Origin: Allobosea sp. BK604
GTDB taxonomy: Bacteria; Pseudomonadota; Alphaproteobacteria; Rhizobiales; Beijerinckiaceae
DNA length: 64,000 nucleotides
Reading direction: 5' to 3'
Assembly: GCF_004341515.1 (NCBI RefSeq)
Contig: NZ_SLZF01000007.1
Location: forward strand, 372,001 to 436,000
Part shown: positions 9,419-17,891 of the stretch, piece after piece
How the letters are laid out: each line of letters begins with the position of its first letter
Numbering within the stretch: the first letter of the stretch is position 1
Program-made: the position numbers and the translations under genes
The notes under the pieces: model-generated
The model's database searches: none
What the model was told of the DNA's origin: nothing
The model's input: only the letters and a program-made list of their open reading frames with translations

Positions 9419-10009
9419 ATGAGCTTGCGCATCTCCGGCAAGAACCTCGATGTTGGCGAAGCCCTGCGGGGACAAGCCGAAACCCGCGTCGCGGCAGCGC
9501 TCAGCAAATATTACGAGGGTGGCTACCAAGGGCATGTGACGGTCGACAAGGACGGCACGGCGTTCCGGACGGATGGCGTGCTCCATCTTTCCTCCGGCAT
9601 CACGCTGGAGGCCTCGGCGATCGCGCATGATCCTTATGCCAGCCTCGACAAGATGGCCGAGCGCATCGAGAAGCGGCTGCGCCGCTACAAGCGCCGGCTG
9701 AAGGACCGCTCCGCCGCAGCGGCGAATGGACGCGAGCCGGTGATGGAAATCCCCAGCTATGTGATCGCCGCCCCCGATGACGAGATCGAGGAGATCGACG
9801 GCGCAAATCTGGGCGATCATCCCGTCATCGTGGCGGAATCGACCAAATCCCTGCATGAGATGACCGTCAGCGACGCGGTTGCGGAGCTGGACCTGACCGG
9901 AGCGCCCGTCGTGATCTTCCGTCACGCTGGCAATGGCCGAATGAACGTCGTATACCGCCGCCGCGATGGCAACATCGGCTGGATTGACCCGCCGGCCTCG
10001 CTGTCTTGA
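9419..10009 (+). CDS. hpf: Ribosome hibernation promoting factor, long form (HPF)
   Basis: Long-type HPF, 196 residues. The N-terminal domain (about 1-100, MSLRISGKNLDVGEALRGQAE ... YKRRLKDR) binds the 30S decoding centre. The C-terminal domain (about 125-190, TKSLHEMTVSDAVAELDLTG ... GNIGWIDPP) dimerises to make 100S ribosomes. A basic linker separates them. AAGGGGAAG precedes the ATG. ptsN follows after 75 bp; rpoN-hpf-ptsN is the usual linkage in proteobacteria, but here rpoN is about 4.3 kb upstream, beyond the TRAP locus. Confidence 0.93.
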   Translation: MSLRISGKNLDVGEALRGQAETRVAAALSKYYEGGYQGHVTVDKDGTAFRTDGVLHLSSGITLEASAIAHDPYASLDKMAERIEKRLRRYKRRLKDRSAAAANGREPVMEIPSYVIAAPDDEIEEIDGANLGDHPVIVAESTKSLHEMTVSDAVAELDLTGAPVVIFRHAGNGRMNVVYRRRDGNIGWIDPPASLS

Positions 10010-10084
10010 GCCCCGGCCGGCGATAGCCCCGGTTATCACTCATTGACCCGAGGCCGGGACGCAGAATTCCGGCACGGGACATGC

Positions 10085-10558
10085 ATGGACTGGCGCATGA
10101 CGCTCACCGACCTCCTCGCGCCCGCAGCGGTGATCTCGCCGCTGAGGGCCAATGGCAAAAAGCAGGCGCTGCAAGAGCTGGCTCAACATGCAGCCCTGCT
10201 CACTGGCCTACCGGAGCGAGAACTCTTCGAGGCGCTGCTGCAGCGCGAGCGGCTCGGCTCGACCGGGATCGGTGACGGCATCGCCATCCCGCATGGCCGC
10301 ATGCCCGGCATCGAACGGCTGGTCGGGCTCTTCGCCCGTGCCGAGAAGCCGATCGATTTCGAGGCGCTCGACGGCCAGCCCGTCGACATCATCTTCGTGC
10401 TGATCGCCCCTGAAGGGGCCGGCGCCGACCATCTCAAGGCGCTCGCCCGCGTCGCCCGCGTGCTGCGCAATCAGTCGGTGCTCGAGCAGGTGCGCCATGC
10501 CCACGACCCGGCGGCGATCTACGCCATCCTCGCCGAGTCGGCCGCCAAGGCGGCCTGA
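10085..10558 (+). CDS. ptsN: PTS IIA-like nitrogen regulatory protein PtsN (EIIA-Ntr)
   Basis: Phosphoryl acceptor of the nitrogen PTS, controlling potassium transport, carbon/nitrogen balance and stress functions in rhizobia. The EIIA fold is clear, and the phosphorylated histidine lies in GIAIPHGRM. The 157-residue reading starts MDWRMTLTDLLAP; homologues start at the second methionine (ATG 10097, MTLTDLLAPAAVI), which is equally likely. It follows hpf by 75 bp in the same direction. No permease domains are fused to it, as expected for a regulatory EIIA. Confidence 0.93.
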   Translation: MDWRMTLTDLLAPAAVISPLRANGKKQALQELAQHAALLTGLPERELFEALLQRERLGSTGIGDGIAIPHGRMPGIERLVGLFARAEKPIDFEALDGQPVDIIFVLIAPEGAGADHLKALARVARVLRNQSVLEQVRHAHDPAAIYAILAESAAKAA

Positions 10559-10679
10559 GACTGGAAGCATTCCAAGCCTGCACTTGGAGAGCGCGCCCTG
10601 AGGCGCTAAGACGCCCGGCGAAATGGGGCGTCACGCAGCGGCGAACTGCGATCACGCCCGTCGCTTCGGAGCCGCATTC

Positions 10680-12296
10680 ATGGCCTATCAGCATGTCGAT
10701 CTCTTCCCGCTCGGCGAGGACACCACGCCCTATCGCAAACTTGGCGACGGGGGCGTCTCGATCGAGACCATCGCTGGGCGCGAGGTCCTGACCGTCTCGC
10801 GCGAGGCCATCCGCCAGCTCAGCGAGCAGGCTTTCATCGACATCAACCACCTGCTGCGCCCCGGCCATCTCGCCCAGCTCGCAAAAATCCTCGATGATCC
10901 CGAGGCGACCTCGAACGACAAGTTCGTCGCCTACGACCTGCTGAAAAACGCCAATATCGCCGCCGGCGGCGTGCTGCCCATGTGCCAGGACACCGGCACC
11001 GCGATCATCATGGGCAAGAAGGGCCGCAAGGTCTGGACCGAGGGCGAGGACGAGGCAGCGCTCGGCGAGGGCGTCGCCGACGCCTATTTCAAGCGCAACC
11101 TGCGCTATTCCCAGCTCGCGCCGCTCTCGATGTTCGAGGAGAAGAACACGGCGACCAACCTGCCGGCGCAGATCGACATCTATGCCGAGGGCGAGGACGC
11201 CTACAAATTCCTCTTCGTCTCCAAGGGCGGCGGCTCCGCCAACAAGACCTTCCTGTTCCAGGCGACGCCCTCGCTCCTGACCAAGGACCGCATGATGGCG
11301 TTCCTGAAGGAGAAGATCCTGACGCTCGGAACGGCGGCCTGCCCGCCCTACCATCTCGCCATTGTCATCGGCGGAACCTCGGCCGAGCAGAACCTCAAGA
11401 CCGTCAAGCTTGCCTCGACCCGCTATCTCGACGCGCTCCCGACCAAGGGCTCGCCCTCCGGCCACGCCTTCCGCGACCTGGAGATGGAGGAGGAGGTCCA
11501 CAAGCTGACGCAGGCGCTCGGCGTCGGCGCGCAGTTCGGCGGCAAGTATTTCTGCCATGACGTGCGCGTCATCCGCCTGCCTCGCCACGGCGCCTCGCTG
11601 CCGATCGGGCTCGGCGTCTCCTGCTCGGCCGACCGCCAGGCAAAGGGCAAGATCACCCGGGACGGCATCTTTCTGGAGGCGCTGGAGACCAACCCGGCCA
11701 AGTACCTGCCGGAGGTCGAGGACGCCTCGCTCGGCGGCGACGTCGTCAAGATCGACCTGAACCAGCCGATGAGCGAGATCCTCGCCACGCTGAGCAAGCA
11801 TCCGGTCAAGACCCGGCTCTCGCTGACCGGCACCATCGTCGTCGCCCGAGACCTTGCCCATGCCAAGATCCGCGAGCGGCTGGAGAGCGGGCAGGGCATG
11901 CCCGACTATTTCAAGAACCACCCGATCTACTATGCCGGCCCGGCCAAGACGCCGCAGGGCATGGCGTCCGGCTCCTTCGGCCCGACCACGGCCGGGCGCA
12001 TGGATTCCTTCGTCGACCAGTTCCAGTCCTTTGGCGGCTCGAAGGTCATGCTCGCCAAGGGCAATCGCTCGTCGGCCGTGCGCGAGGCCTGCGCCCGTCA
12101 TGGCGGCTTCTACCTGGGCTCGATCGGCGGGCCGGCGGCGCGCCTGGCGCAGGACTGCATCAAGAAGGTCGAGGTCCTGGAATATCCGGAGCTCGGCATG
12201 GAGGCGGTCTGGCGCATCGAGGTCGAGGATTTCCCGGCCTTCATCGTCATCGACGACAAAGGCAACGACTTCTTCAAGGAGTTGAACCTCGGATGA
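10680..12296 (+). CDS. fumA: Class I fumarate hydratase (iron-sulfur)
   Basis: Converts fumarate to malate in the TCA cycle using an oxygen-sensitive [4Fe-4S] cluster. The 538-residue chain has the class I layout: a large alpha domain containing PMCQDTGTAI (Cys102, expected cluster ligand) and GGGSANKTFLFQATPSLL, then a C-terminal beta domain (GPTTAGRMDSFVDQFQSFGG). It is unrelated in sequence to class II FumC. The start at 10680 skips a weak upstream extension. The last four bases overlap the ATG of the next small gene (ATGA), suggesting coupled translation. Confidence 0.93.
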   Translation: MAYQHVDLFPLGEDTTPYRKLGDGGVSIETIAGREVLTVSREAIRQLSEQAFIDINHLLRPGHLAQLAKILDDPEATSNDKFVAYDLLKNANIAAGGVLPMCQDTGTAIIMGKKGRKVWTEGEDEAALGEGVADAYFKRNLRYSQLAPLSMFEEKNTATNLPAQIDIYAEGEDAYKFLFVSKGGGSANKTFLFQATPSLLTKDRMMAFLKEKILTLGTAACPPYHLAIVIGGTSAEQNLKTVKLASTRYLDALPTKGSPSGHAFRDLEMEEEVHKLTQALGVGAQFGGKYFCHDVRVIRLPRHGASLPIGLGVSCSADRQAKGKITRDGIFLEALETNPAKYLPEVEDASLGGDVVKIDLNQPMSEILATLSKHPVKTRLSLTGTIVVARDLAHAKIRERLESGQGMPDYFKNHPIYYAGPAKTPQGMASGSFGPTTAGRMDSFVDQFQSFGGSKVMLAKGNRSSAVREACARHGGFYLGSIGGPAARLAQDCIKKVEVLEYPELGMEAVWRIEVEDFPAFIVIDDKGNDFFKELNLG

Positions 12297-12619
12297 TCCG
12301 CCTCGCTTCCGCCCTCGCTCTGGTGCTGCTCTCGGCCGGCACGGCCGCCGCGCAGGGGCGTCCCGCGACCTGTTCGCGCGATCTCTTCCAGAACGAGGCG
12401 GCGATGCGCCTGCGGCAGACCAGGATGCAGCAGGTCGCCACGGCCGATCAGGCGACACAATGCAAGGCCTGGCGCGATCACGTCGCCTTCCTGCAGAGCT
12501 CGCGGGCGGTGTTCGCGACCTGCCAGACCGGTCGCGAGCGCGAGGAGAATGTCGGCCAGATGGACCAGGCGCTGTCCGAATACAGGGTCCTGATCGGCAA
12601 TCGCTGCAAGACCCGCTGA
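12293..12619 (+). CDS. Small secreted protein of unknown function
   Basis: A 108-residue protein with a clean signal peptide (MIRLASALALVLLSAGTAAA, cleavage before QGR). The mature part is short and helical with four cysteines (at about 26, 60, 79 and 105), which could form two periplasmic disulfides. It overlaps the fumarase stop by four bases and is followed by a large inverted repeat that probably ends the transcript. I do not recognise a family; co-transcription with fumarase need not mean shared function. Confidence 0.75.
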   Translation: MIRLASALALVLLSAGTAAAQGRPATCSRDLFQNEAAMRLRQTRMQQVATADQATQCKAWRDHVAFLQSSRAVFATCQTGREREENVGQMDQALSEYRVLIGNRCKTR

Positions 12620-12621
12620 AC

Positions 12622-12705
12622 CCGTCATTGCGGGCGCAGAGAAGCAATCCAGGGGGACGTGGAGCGCTGCCGCCCTGGATTGCTTCTCTGCGCTCGCAAT
12701 GACGG
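12622..12705. repeat. Intergenic inverted repeat, 33-bp arms
   Basis: Arms at 12622-12654 and 12673-12705 pair over 33 bp with one mismatch (GCGGGC against GCGAGC), starting CCGTCATTGC and ending CAATCCAGGG. The 18-base loop is GGACGTGGAGCGCTGCCG. This is the full-length form of the repeat at 5114-5145 and is the likely end of the fumarase transcript. It resembles a REP/MITE-type element and carries no coding sequence. Confidence 0.8.
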
Positions 12706-12752
12706 CGAAGCTGCGCTCAAACGACGAAGGTCACACTCGGAAAGGTCAGCTC

Positions 12753-13409
12753 ATGTCCGAACAGGTTGCCGCCCCGCTCAATGTCGCCGTCGTGCCGGTG
12801 ACGCCTTTCCAGCAGAATTGCTCGATCGTCTGGTGCACGCTCACCAAGGAAGCGGTGGTGGTCGATCCCGGCGGCGATGCCGACCGTATCCAGGGCGCGC
12901 TCAAGGAACTCGACGTCAAGCCGGTCGCGATCTGGCTGACGCACGGCCATCTCGACCATGCCGGCGGAGCGACCGAGTTGTCGGAGGCGCTGTCGCTGCC
13001 GATCATCGGGCCGCACGAGGCCGACAAGTTCCTGCTCGACGACCTGCCGACGCAGGGCCTGCGCTTCGAAATCCACGGTATGAAGGCGGTGACGCCGTCG
13101 CGCTGGCTCACCGAAGGCGAAACCGTGCAGGTCGGTCAGTCGAATTTCTCGGTCCAGCACGTGCCCGGCCATACACCCGGCCACGTCACCTTCTTCAACA
13201 AGGAAGCGCAGTTCCTGCTGGCCGGCGACACCGTCTTCGCCGGCTCGGTCGGCCGTACCGATTTTCCCTATGGCGACCACGATACCCTGATCAGGGGCAT
13301 CAAGGAGAAGCTGCTGCCGCTCGGAGACGAGGTGCAGTTCCTGCCGGGCCACGGCCCAGCCAGCACGCTCGGCGAGGAGCGTCGGAGCAACCAGTTCCTG
13401 CAGGGCTGA
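12753..13409 (+). CDS. MBL-fold metallohydrolase, glyoxalase II-like
   Basis: A 218-residue metallo-beta-lactamase-fold hydrolase. The metal-binding motif THGHLDHAGG (HxHxDH) lies near residue 68, with further ligands in HVPGHTPGHV, LLAGDTVF and the final LPGHGPAST. The fold and length match the YcbL/GloB-like type II subgroup that hydrolyses S-D-lactoylglutathione or related thioesters, but lacking the full GloB C-terminal domain. ATG 12753 gives MSEQVAAPLNVAVVPV. The gene stands alone between the inverted repeat and a 326-bp non-coding stretch. Confidence 0.9.
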   Translation: MSEQVAAPLNVAVVPVTPFQQNCSIVWCTLTKEAVVVDPGGDADRIQGALKELDVKPVAIWLTHGHLDHAGGATELSEALSLPIIGPHEADKFLLDDLPTQGLRFEIHGMKAVTPSRWLTEGETVQVGQSNFSVQHVPGHTPGHVTFFNKEAQFLLAGDTVFAGSVGRTDFPYGDHDTLIRGIKEKLLPLGDEVQFLPGHGPASTLGEERRSNQFLQG

Positions 13410-13735
13410 GGCTTGCAAGGGCTAGCACTGGCTGCCCTGAGCAACTCGCCGTCATGCTCGCCCGTGCGGCGAGCATCCCCGTCTTCACCACGGTCCTCCA
13501 CCGGCAAAGATGTCGGTGGTCAGCACGAGACCGGCCGTGACGGAAGAAGCGGGCGCTGGAAATGCCAACGGCCATGTCCGGAACGGTGCGCGTACATCCG
13601 GCGTCACACGTTCGGCCCATGGCCGTCTTCAAACGGCGCGGAGGACTGTGGAACGCCCTCGACACGCCGCGATGGATGGTAGATGGGGATGCCCTTGCGA
13701 ATTGCAAGGGCCAAGATCGCAAGGCGAAGCCTGGA
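13410..13735. other. Non-coding stretch between convergent genes
   Basis: No convincing gene is seen: the short open frames here lack ribosome sites and recognisable proteins. The right end carries two strong hairpins, listed separately, that probably terminate the MBL gene and the DUF1993 gene that meet here. Confidence 0.6.
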
Positions 13736-13745
13736 TCAGGCTTCG
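13691..13745. terminator. Paired hairpins between convergent genes
   Basis: GCCCTTGC/GCAAGGGC (13691-13711, loop GAATT) is followed by CGAAGCCTG/CAGGCTTCG (13725-13745, loop GAT). Both stems are perfect. The second includes the stop codon of the leftward DUF1993 gene. They fit a bidirectional transcription end, although neither has a T-run. Confidence 0.6.
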
Positions 13746-14251
13746 AAGACGTCGCCGAGGAAATCCATCTTGCCGATCTGGATGCCGTTCTCGCGCAAGA
13801 TCGCGTAGGCGGTAGAGGCGTGGAAATAGAAATTCGGCACCGCGAAGCGGGCCATGTAGACTTCGCCCTTCATCACTGCCTCGCCCTTGCCGCGCGGGAA
13901 GGTGATGTCCTTGGCGAGGCCGGCATCCAGCGCCGCCTGATCGGCCTTCTGGATGAAGTCGAGCGTCCAGGCGATCCGCGCCTTCAGCTCGTCGAAGCTC
14001 TTTTCCTCATCCGGCTTGCGCGGGTTCTCGATGCCGCTGAGCCGGGCGGCGACGTTCTTGGCGAAGTCGCAGCAGAGCTGAATCTGCTTGCTGAAGGGCA
14101 GCATGTCGGGCGCGAGCCGCGCATTCAGCAGCACCTCGGGCGCGATCTTGCGGGCTTCCGCCTGCTCGACGGTCTTGTCGAGGATGGTGTTGAGCGAGGT
14201 GAGCGTCTGGATGAAGCCGGGGAAGGCGGCTGCATAAGCGGAAAGCGGCAT
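13736..14251 (-). CDS. DUF1993 family protein (DinB-like four-helix fold)
   Basis: A 171-residue cytosolic helical protein matching the DUF1993 family: the N-terminal FIQTLTSLNTILDKTVEQAEA, a central PFSKQIQLCCDFAKNVAARLSGIE, and the C-terminal VPNFYFHASTAYAILRENGI ... KMDFLG are characteristic. DUF1993 belongs to the DinB-like fold group, whose members often bind a metal or thiol. No function is established. It is a single gene ending at the hairpins shared with the MBL gene. Confidence 0.85.
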   Translation of the reverse strand: MPLSAYAAAFPGFIQTLTSLNTILDKTVEQAEARKIAPEVLLNARLAPDMLPFSKQIQLCCDFAKNVAARLSGIENPRKPDEEKSFDELKARIAWTLDFIQKADQAALDAGLAKDITFPRGKGEAVMKGEVYMARFAVPNFYFHASTAYAILRENGIQIGKMDFLGDVFEA

Positions 14252-14345
14252 GGCGCGATGTCCTGTGAAACGACAACGGGCCCGGAAAGGGCCCGCCGCA
14301 GATCGCTATAGAGCATCGCCTTCCAAATCGGCGTGCGTTTTTAGA

Positions 14346-14915
14346 TCAATCTTTCGCGCGCTCGACATAGGAGCCGTCGGCGGTCATCACGACGATCCGG
14401 GTGCCGACGCCGATATGCGGGGGAACCGCGGTGCGCACGCCGTTGGAAAGGATCGCCGGCTTGTAGGAGGAGGAGGCCGTCTGGCCCTTGGTCACCGGCT
14501 CGGTCTCGGTCACCTCGAGCGTGACGCGCTGCGGCAGCTCGATCGCCACAGCCCTGTCGTCGAACACCGAGAGCGTGACCTTCATGCCTTCCTGGAGATA
14601 GGGGGCGACATCGCCGACCACGTCGCCATCGACATGGAGCTGGTCATAGGTCTCCGGGTTCATGAAGACGTATTGCTCGCCGTCCTGGTAGAGATAGGTG
14701 AAGTCGCGGTCCTCGACATAGGCACGCTCGACCTGCTCGGTCGTCTTGTAGCGCTGGGTCACCTTCACGCCGTCGGCGATGCGGCGCATGTCGATCTGCG
14801 TCGTCGGCGTGCCCTTGCCCGGGAAGAAGCTTTCCGCCGAGAGAACCGAGCAGAGATGCCCGTCGACTTCGAGGACGTTGCCCTTGCGGACGGAGCTGGC
14901 GATGACCTTGACCAC
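14346..14915 (-). CDS. efp: Translation elongation factor P
   Basis: EF-P relieves ribosome stalling at polyproline. The 189-residue chain has the three-domain architecture; the modified lysine is K34 in FFPGKGTP. The start is GTG 14915 (MVKVIASSVRKGN), with AGGAAG seven bases upstream. The adjacent divergent epmA and epmB, 116 bp away, supply the (R)-beta-lysyl modification of K34, so the full basic modification pathway sits at one locus. Proline-rich proteins in this window (LptA, PpkA, TssL, TagH) are plausible clients. Confidence 0.96.
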   Translation of the reverse strand: MVKVIASSVRKGNVLEVDGHLCSVLSAESFFPGKGTPTTQIDMRRIADGVKVTQRYKTTEQVERAYVEDRDFTYLYQDGEQYVFMNPETYDQLHVDGDVVGDVAPYLQEGMKVTLSVFDDRAVAIELPQRVTLEVTETEPVTKGQTASSSYKPAILSNGVRTAVPPHIGVGTRIVVMTADGSYVERAKD

Positions 14916-15031
14916 GTGACGGCTTCCTTGCTGGTGCGCGCTGCTTTCGCGCGCTATGCGAATTCGTTGCCGCGCAACTACCGCATTTGCGCCGGAAACG
15001 GAAGCCGAAGAGCAGTTTCAGCAGAGGATCG

Positions 15032-16096
15032 ATGAGCGAGGCTCCTTCGCCCTTTTGGCGGCCGGACATCCATGCCGATCGCAGGCCGGCGCTGCTGGCG
15101 CGCGCCCGCATCAAGGCGGCGTTCAGGCGCTGGTTCGAGGCGCGCGAATTCGTCGAGGTCGAGGCGGCGATCCTACAGGTCTCGCCGGGTAACGAGACGC
15201 ATCTGCACGGCTTCGGCACGGCGCTGATCGACAATGATGGCGCGAGCCATCCCTATTACCTGCACACTTCGCCTGAATTCGCGGCGAAGAAGCTGCTCGC
15301 GGCCGGGGAGTCGCGCATTTTCGATTTCGCCCGCGTCTTCCGCAATCGCGAGCGCACGGCGCTGCACCACCCCGAATTCACGATGCTGGAATGGTACCGG
15401 GCAGGTGAGGGCTATGAGGTCCTGATGCGGGATTGCGCCACGCTGCTGGCTCAAGCGGCGCGGGCTGCCGGGGCGTCCACACTGCAATGGCGCGGTACGA
15501 TCGTGGACCCTTTTGCCGAGCCCGAGCGCCTGACCCTGCACGAGGCCTTCGCCCGCCATGCCGGCATCGACTTGCTCGCGACCGTCGCTGCCGATGGCTC
15601 GACCGATCGCGCGGCCTTCGCCGCGGCGGCGCAGCGCGCCGGCATCCGACTCGCCTCCGACGACACCTGGTCGGATATCTTCAGTCGCATCCTATCCGAG
15701 AAGATCGAGCCGCAACTCGGCCGCGGCCGGGCCACCATCCTCTGCGAATACCCGATCTCGGAGGCGGCGCTCGCACGCCCGAAGCCCGGCGATCCGCGCG
15801 TCGCCGAGCGCTTCGAGCTCTATGCCTGTGGTGTCGAGCTCGCCAATGCCTTCGGCGAGCTGACCGATCCGGCCGAGCAGCGCCGGCGCTTCGAGGCCGA
15901 CATGGACGAGAAAGCCCGCATCTATGGCGAGCGCTATCCGATCGACGAGGATTTCCTCGCCGCACTCGCACAGATGCCGCAATCATCGGGCATCGCGCTC
16001 GGCTTCGACCGGCTGGTCATGCTCTGCACCGGCGCGCGCCGGATCGAGGATGTGCTCTGGACGCCGGTCGCGGAACCGGGCAACAGGCAGCGATGA
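15032..16096 (+). CDS. epmA: EF-P lysine--lysine ligase EpmA (PoxA/GenX)
   Basis: A paralogue of the class II lysyl-tRNA synthetase catalytic core that attaches (R)-beta-lysine to EF-P instead of tRNA. The 354-residue chain starts at the catalytic domain without an anticodon-binding domain. Class II motif 2 is FRNRERTALHHPEFTMLEWY and motif 3 is GIALGFDRLVML. ATG 15032 gives MSEAPSPFWRPDIHADRR. It overlaps epmB by four bases (ATGA) and is divergent from efp. Confidence 0.95.
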   Translation: MSEAPSPFWRPDIHADRRPALLARARIKAAFRRWFEAREFVEVEAAILQVSPGNETHLHGFGTALIDNDGASHPYYLHTSPEFAAKKLLAAGESRIFDFARVFRNRERTALHHPEFTMLEWYRAGEGYEVLMRDCATLLAQAARAAGASTLQWRGTIVDPFAEPERLTLHEAFARHAGIDLLATVAADGSTDRAAFAAAAQRAGIRLASDDTWSDIFSRILSEKIEPQLGRGRATILCEYPISEAALARPKPGDPRVAERFELYACGVELANAFGELTDPAEQRRRFEADMDEKARIYGERYPIDEDFLAALAQMPQSSGIALGFDRLVMLCTGARRIEDVLWTPVAEPGNRQR

Positions 16097-17142
16097 ACGC
16101 CATCACTCCCCTGCGCAGCATCGCGTCGCTGGTCGAGCGCGGCCTCGTCGCGCCCGAGAAGCGCGAGGCGCTGGAGCAGGTCGCGGCGCGCTATGCCGTC
16201 TCGGTAACGCCGGCATTGGCCGACCTGATCGACCCCGCTGACCCGGCCGATCCGATCGCACGCCAGTTCATCCCCGATCCCTCCGAGCTGGAGACGCAGG
16301 CCGAGGAATTGGCCGACCCGATCGGCGATGACGCCCATTCGCCGGTCGAGGGCGTCGTGCATCGCTATCCCGACCGGGCGCTGCTGAAACTCGTCCATGC
16401 CTGCCCGGTCTATTGCCGCTTCTGCTTCCGGCGCGAGATGGTCGGCCCTGGCGGCGCCTCGCTCTCGGGCGAGAAGCTCGACGCCGCGCTCGCCTATCTC
16501 GCCTCCCGGCCGGAGATTTGGGAGGTGATCATGACCGGCGGCGATCCGTTCATCCTCTCCGCCCGACGCGTACGCGAGGTGGCGAAGCGCCTCGCCGCGA
16601 TCCCGCATGTCAAGGTCACGCGCTGGCACACGCGTGTGCCGATGGTCGATCCGCAGCGGGTCTCGACCGAATACGCCCGTGCCCTGCGTATTCCCGGCAA
16701 GGCGAGCTATATCGCGATCCACGCCAACCATCCGCGCGAGTTCACGCCGGAAGCCTGTGCGGCCATCGCCAATCTTGCCGATGCCGGCCATGTCCTGCTC
16801 AGCCAGAGCGTGCTTCTGCGCGGCGTCAATGCCGATATTGCGACGCTCTCTGCCCTGATGCGCGCCTTCGTCGAGAACCGGGTGAAGCCCTATTACCTGC
16901 ACCACCCGGATCTCGCGCCGGGCACTGCACAGTTCCGGCTGTCGCTGGAGGAGGGGCAGGCCCTCGTCAAAAGTCTGCGCGGCAACCTTTCCGGCCTGTG
17001 CCAGCCGACCTATATCCTCGATATCCCCGGGGGCGCCGGCAAGGTTCCGGTTGGCCCCGCCTTCCTCTCCAGTTGCGAGACGCCGGGAGAGCAAACCGTC
17101 GAAGACCGTTTCGGCACGCGGCACCGCTACCCGCCGGCCTGA
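16093..17142 (+). CDS. epmB: EF-P beta-lysylation protein EpmB (lysine 2,3-aminomutase)
   Basis: Radical-SAM, PLP-dependent aminomutase converting L-lysine to (R)-beta-lysine for EpmA. The SAM cluster motif CxxxCxxC is C104-PVY-C108-RF-C111. It is followed by the SAM-binding IMTGGDPF and a KamA-type barrel (ITRWHTR-like VTRWHTRVP, YYLHHPDLAPGTAQFR). At 349 residues it lacks the C-terminal extension of true catabolic lysine 2,3-aminomutases, as EpmB does. It is translationally coupled to epmA. EpmC, which hydroxylates the modified lysine in enterobacteria, is not seen in the window. Confidence 0.95.
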   Translation: MNAITPLRSIASLVERGLVAPEKREALEQVAARYAVSVTPALADLIDPADPADPIARQFIPDPSELETQAEELADPIGDDAHSPVEGVVHRYPDRALLKLVHACPVYCRFCFRREMVGPGGASLSGEKLDAALAYLASRPEIWEVIMTGGDPFILSARRVREVAKRLAAIPHVKVTRWHTRVPMVDPQRVSTEYARALRIPGKASYIAIHANHPREFTPEACAAIANLADAGHVLLSQSVLLRGVNADIATLSALMRAFVENRVKPYYLHHPDLAPGTAQFRLSLEEGQALVKSLRGNLSGLCQPTYILDIPGGAGKVPVGPAFLSSCETPGEQTVEDRFGTRHRYPPA

Positions 17143-17169
17143 ACGCGCAAGCATCGCGAAGGAGCGATC

Positions 17170-17814
17170 ATGCAAGAGAAGATGCCCATCGCGATCGTTT
17201 CGGACGTCGTTTGCCCCTGGTGCTTCATCGGCAAGGCCCGGCTGGAGACGGCGCTGGCCAATCACGGCCTGACCGACCGCGTCGCCATCACCTGGCTGCC
17301 CTATGAGCTGAATCCGGATATGCCGCCGGAAGGCATGGACCGCACGGCCTATCTCAACGCCAAGTTCGGCCCGGGCAAGCGCAAGGAGATCGAGACCAGG
17401 CTGTCCGAGGCTGCGCTCGAGAGCGGCGTCACCTTCAACTGGGCCAAGGTCACCCGGAGCGTGAATACGCGCATGGCCCATATGCTGATCGCCGCCGCAT
17501 CGACGGTGCAGCGCGGCTCCGAGATGAAGGCCGCCCTGTTCAAGGCTTATTTCCAGGACGGGCGCGATATCGGCGATCTCGACACCCTGGTCGCGATCGC
17601 CGGCGAGCTCGGCTTCGACCAGAATGCCGCACGCGACGAGCTCAACAGCGACGAGCTGCGTGAGAGCATCATCGGGCTCGAGGCCCATGCCCAGCGCGTC
17701 GGCGTCACCGGCGTGCCCTTCTTCATCGTCAACGGCAAGCTCGCGGTTTCCGGTGCGCAGCCGCCGGAGGTCTGGACCCAGGTGTTCCAGCAGGTGATGC
17801 AGGGAGCGGCGTGA
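17170..17814 (+). CDS. DsbA-family oxidoreductase (FrnE-like)
   Basis: A 214-residue thioredoxin-fold protein with the active site C15-PWC18 right at the N-terminus and a helical insertion typical of the FrnE/2-hydroxychromene isomerase branch of DSBA proteins. The cis-proline loop is GVTGVPFFIVN. It has no signal peptide, so it acts in the cytosol, in contrast to periplasmic DsbA. It lies 27 bp after epmB with its own GGAG site. Substrate unknown; FrnE homologues act on polyketides or as disulfide isomerases. Confidence 0.9.
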   Translation: MQEKMPIAIVSDVVCPWCFIGKARLETALANHGLTDRVAITWLPYELNPDMPPEGMDRTAYLNAKFGPGKRKEIETRLSEAALESGVTFNWAKVTRSVNTRMAHMLIAAASTVQRGSEMKAALFKAYFQDGRDIGDLDTLVAIAGELGFDQNAARDELNSDELRESIIGLEAHAQRVGVTGVPFFIVNGKLAVSGAQPPEVWTQVFQQVMQGAA

Positions 17815-17827
17815 TCCTCCCGTGAGG

Positions 17828-17887
17828 GGCGCAGGGTTGCGCCTGCTTCCGAATCGTGCGTTTCCCTCCCCGACATAAAGGGAGGGA
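17828..17887 (+). promoter_or_regulatory. Hairpins before pyrF, one masking its ribosome site
   Basis: GGCGCA/TGCGCC (17828-17843) could end the preceding transcript. A second stem pairs TCCCTCCC (17863-17870) with GGGAGGGA (17880-17887) across loop CGACATAAA. The right arm is the only Shine-Dalgarno sequence of pyrF, whose ATG is at 17892, so folding would hide the ribosome site. Confidence 0.5.
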
Positions 17888-17891
17888 GCCG

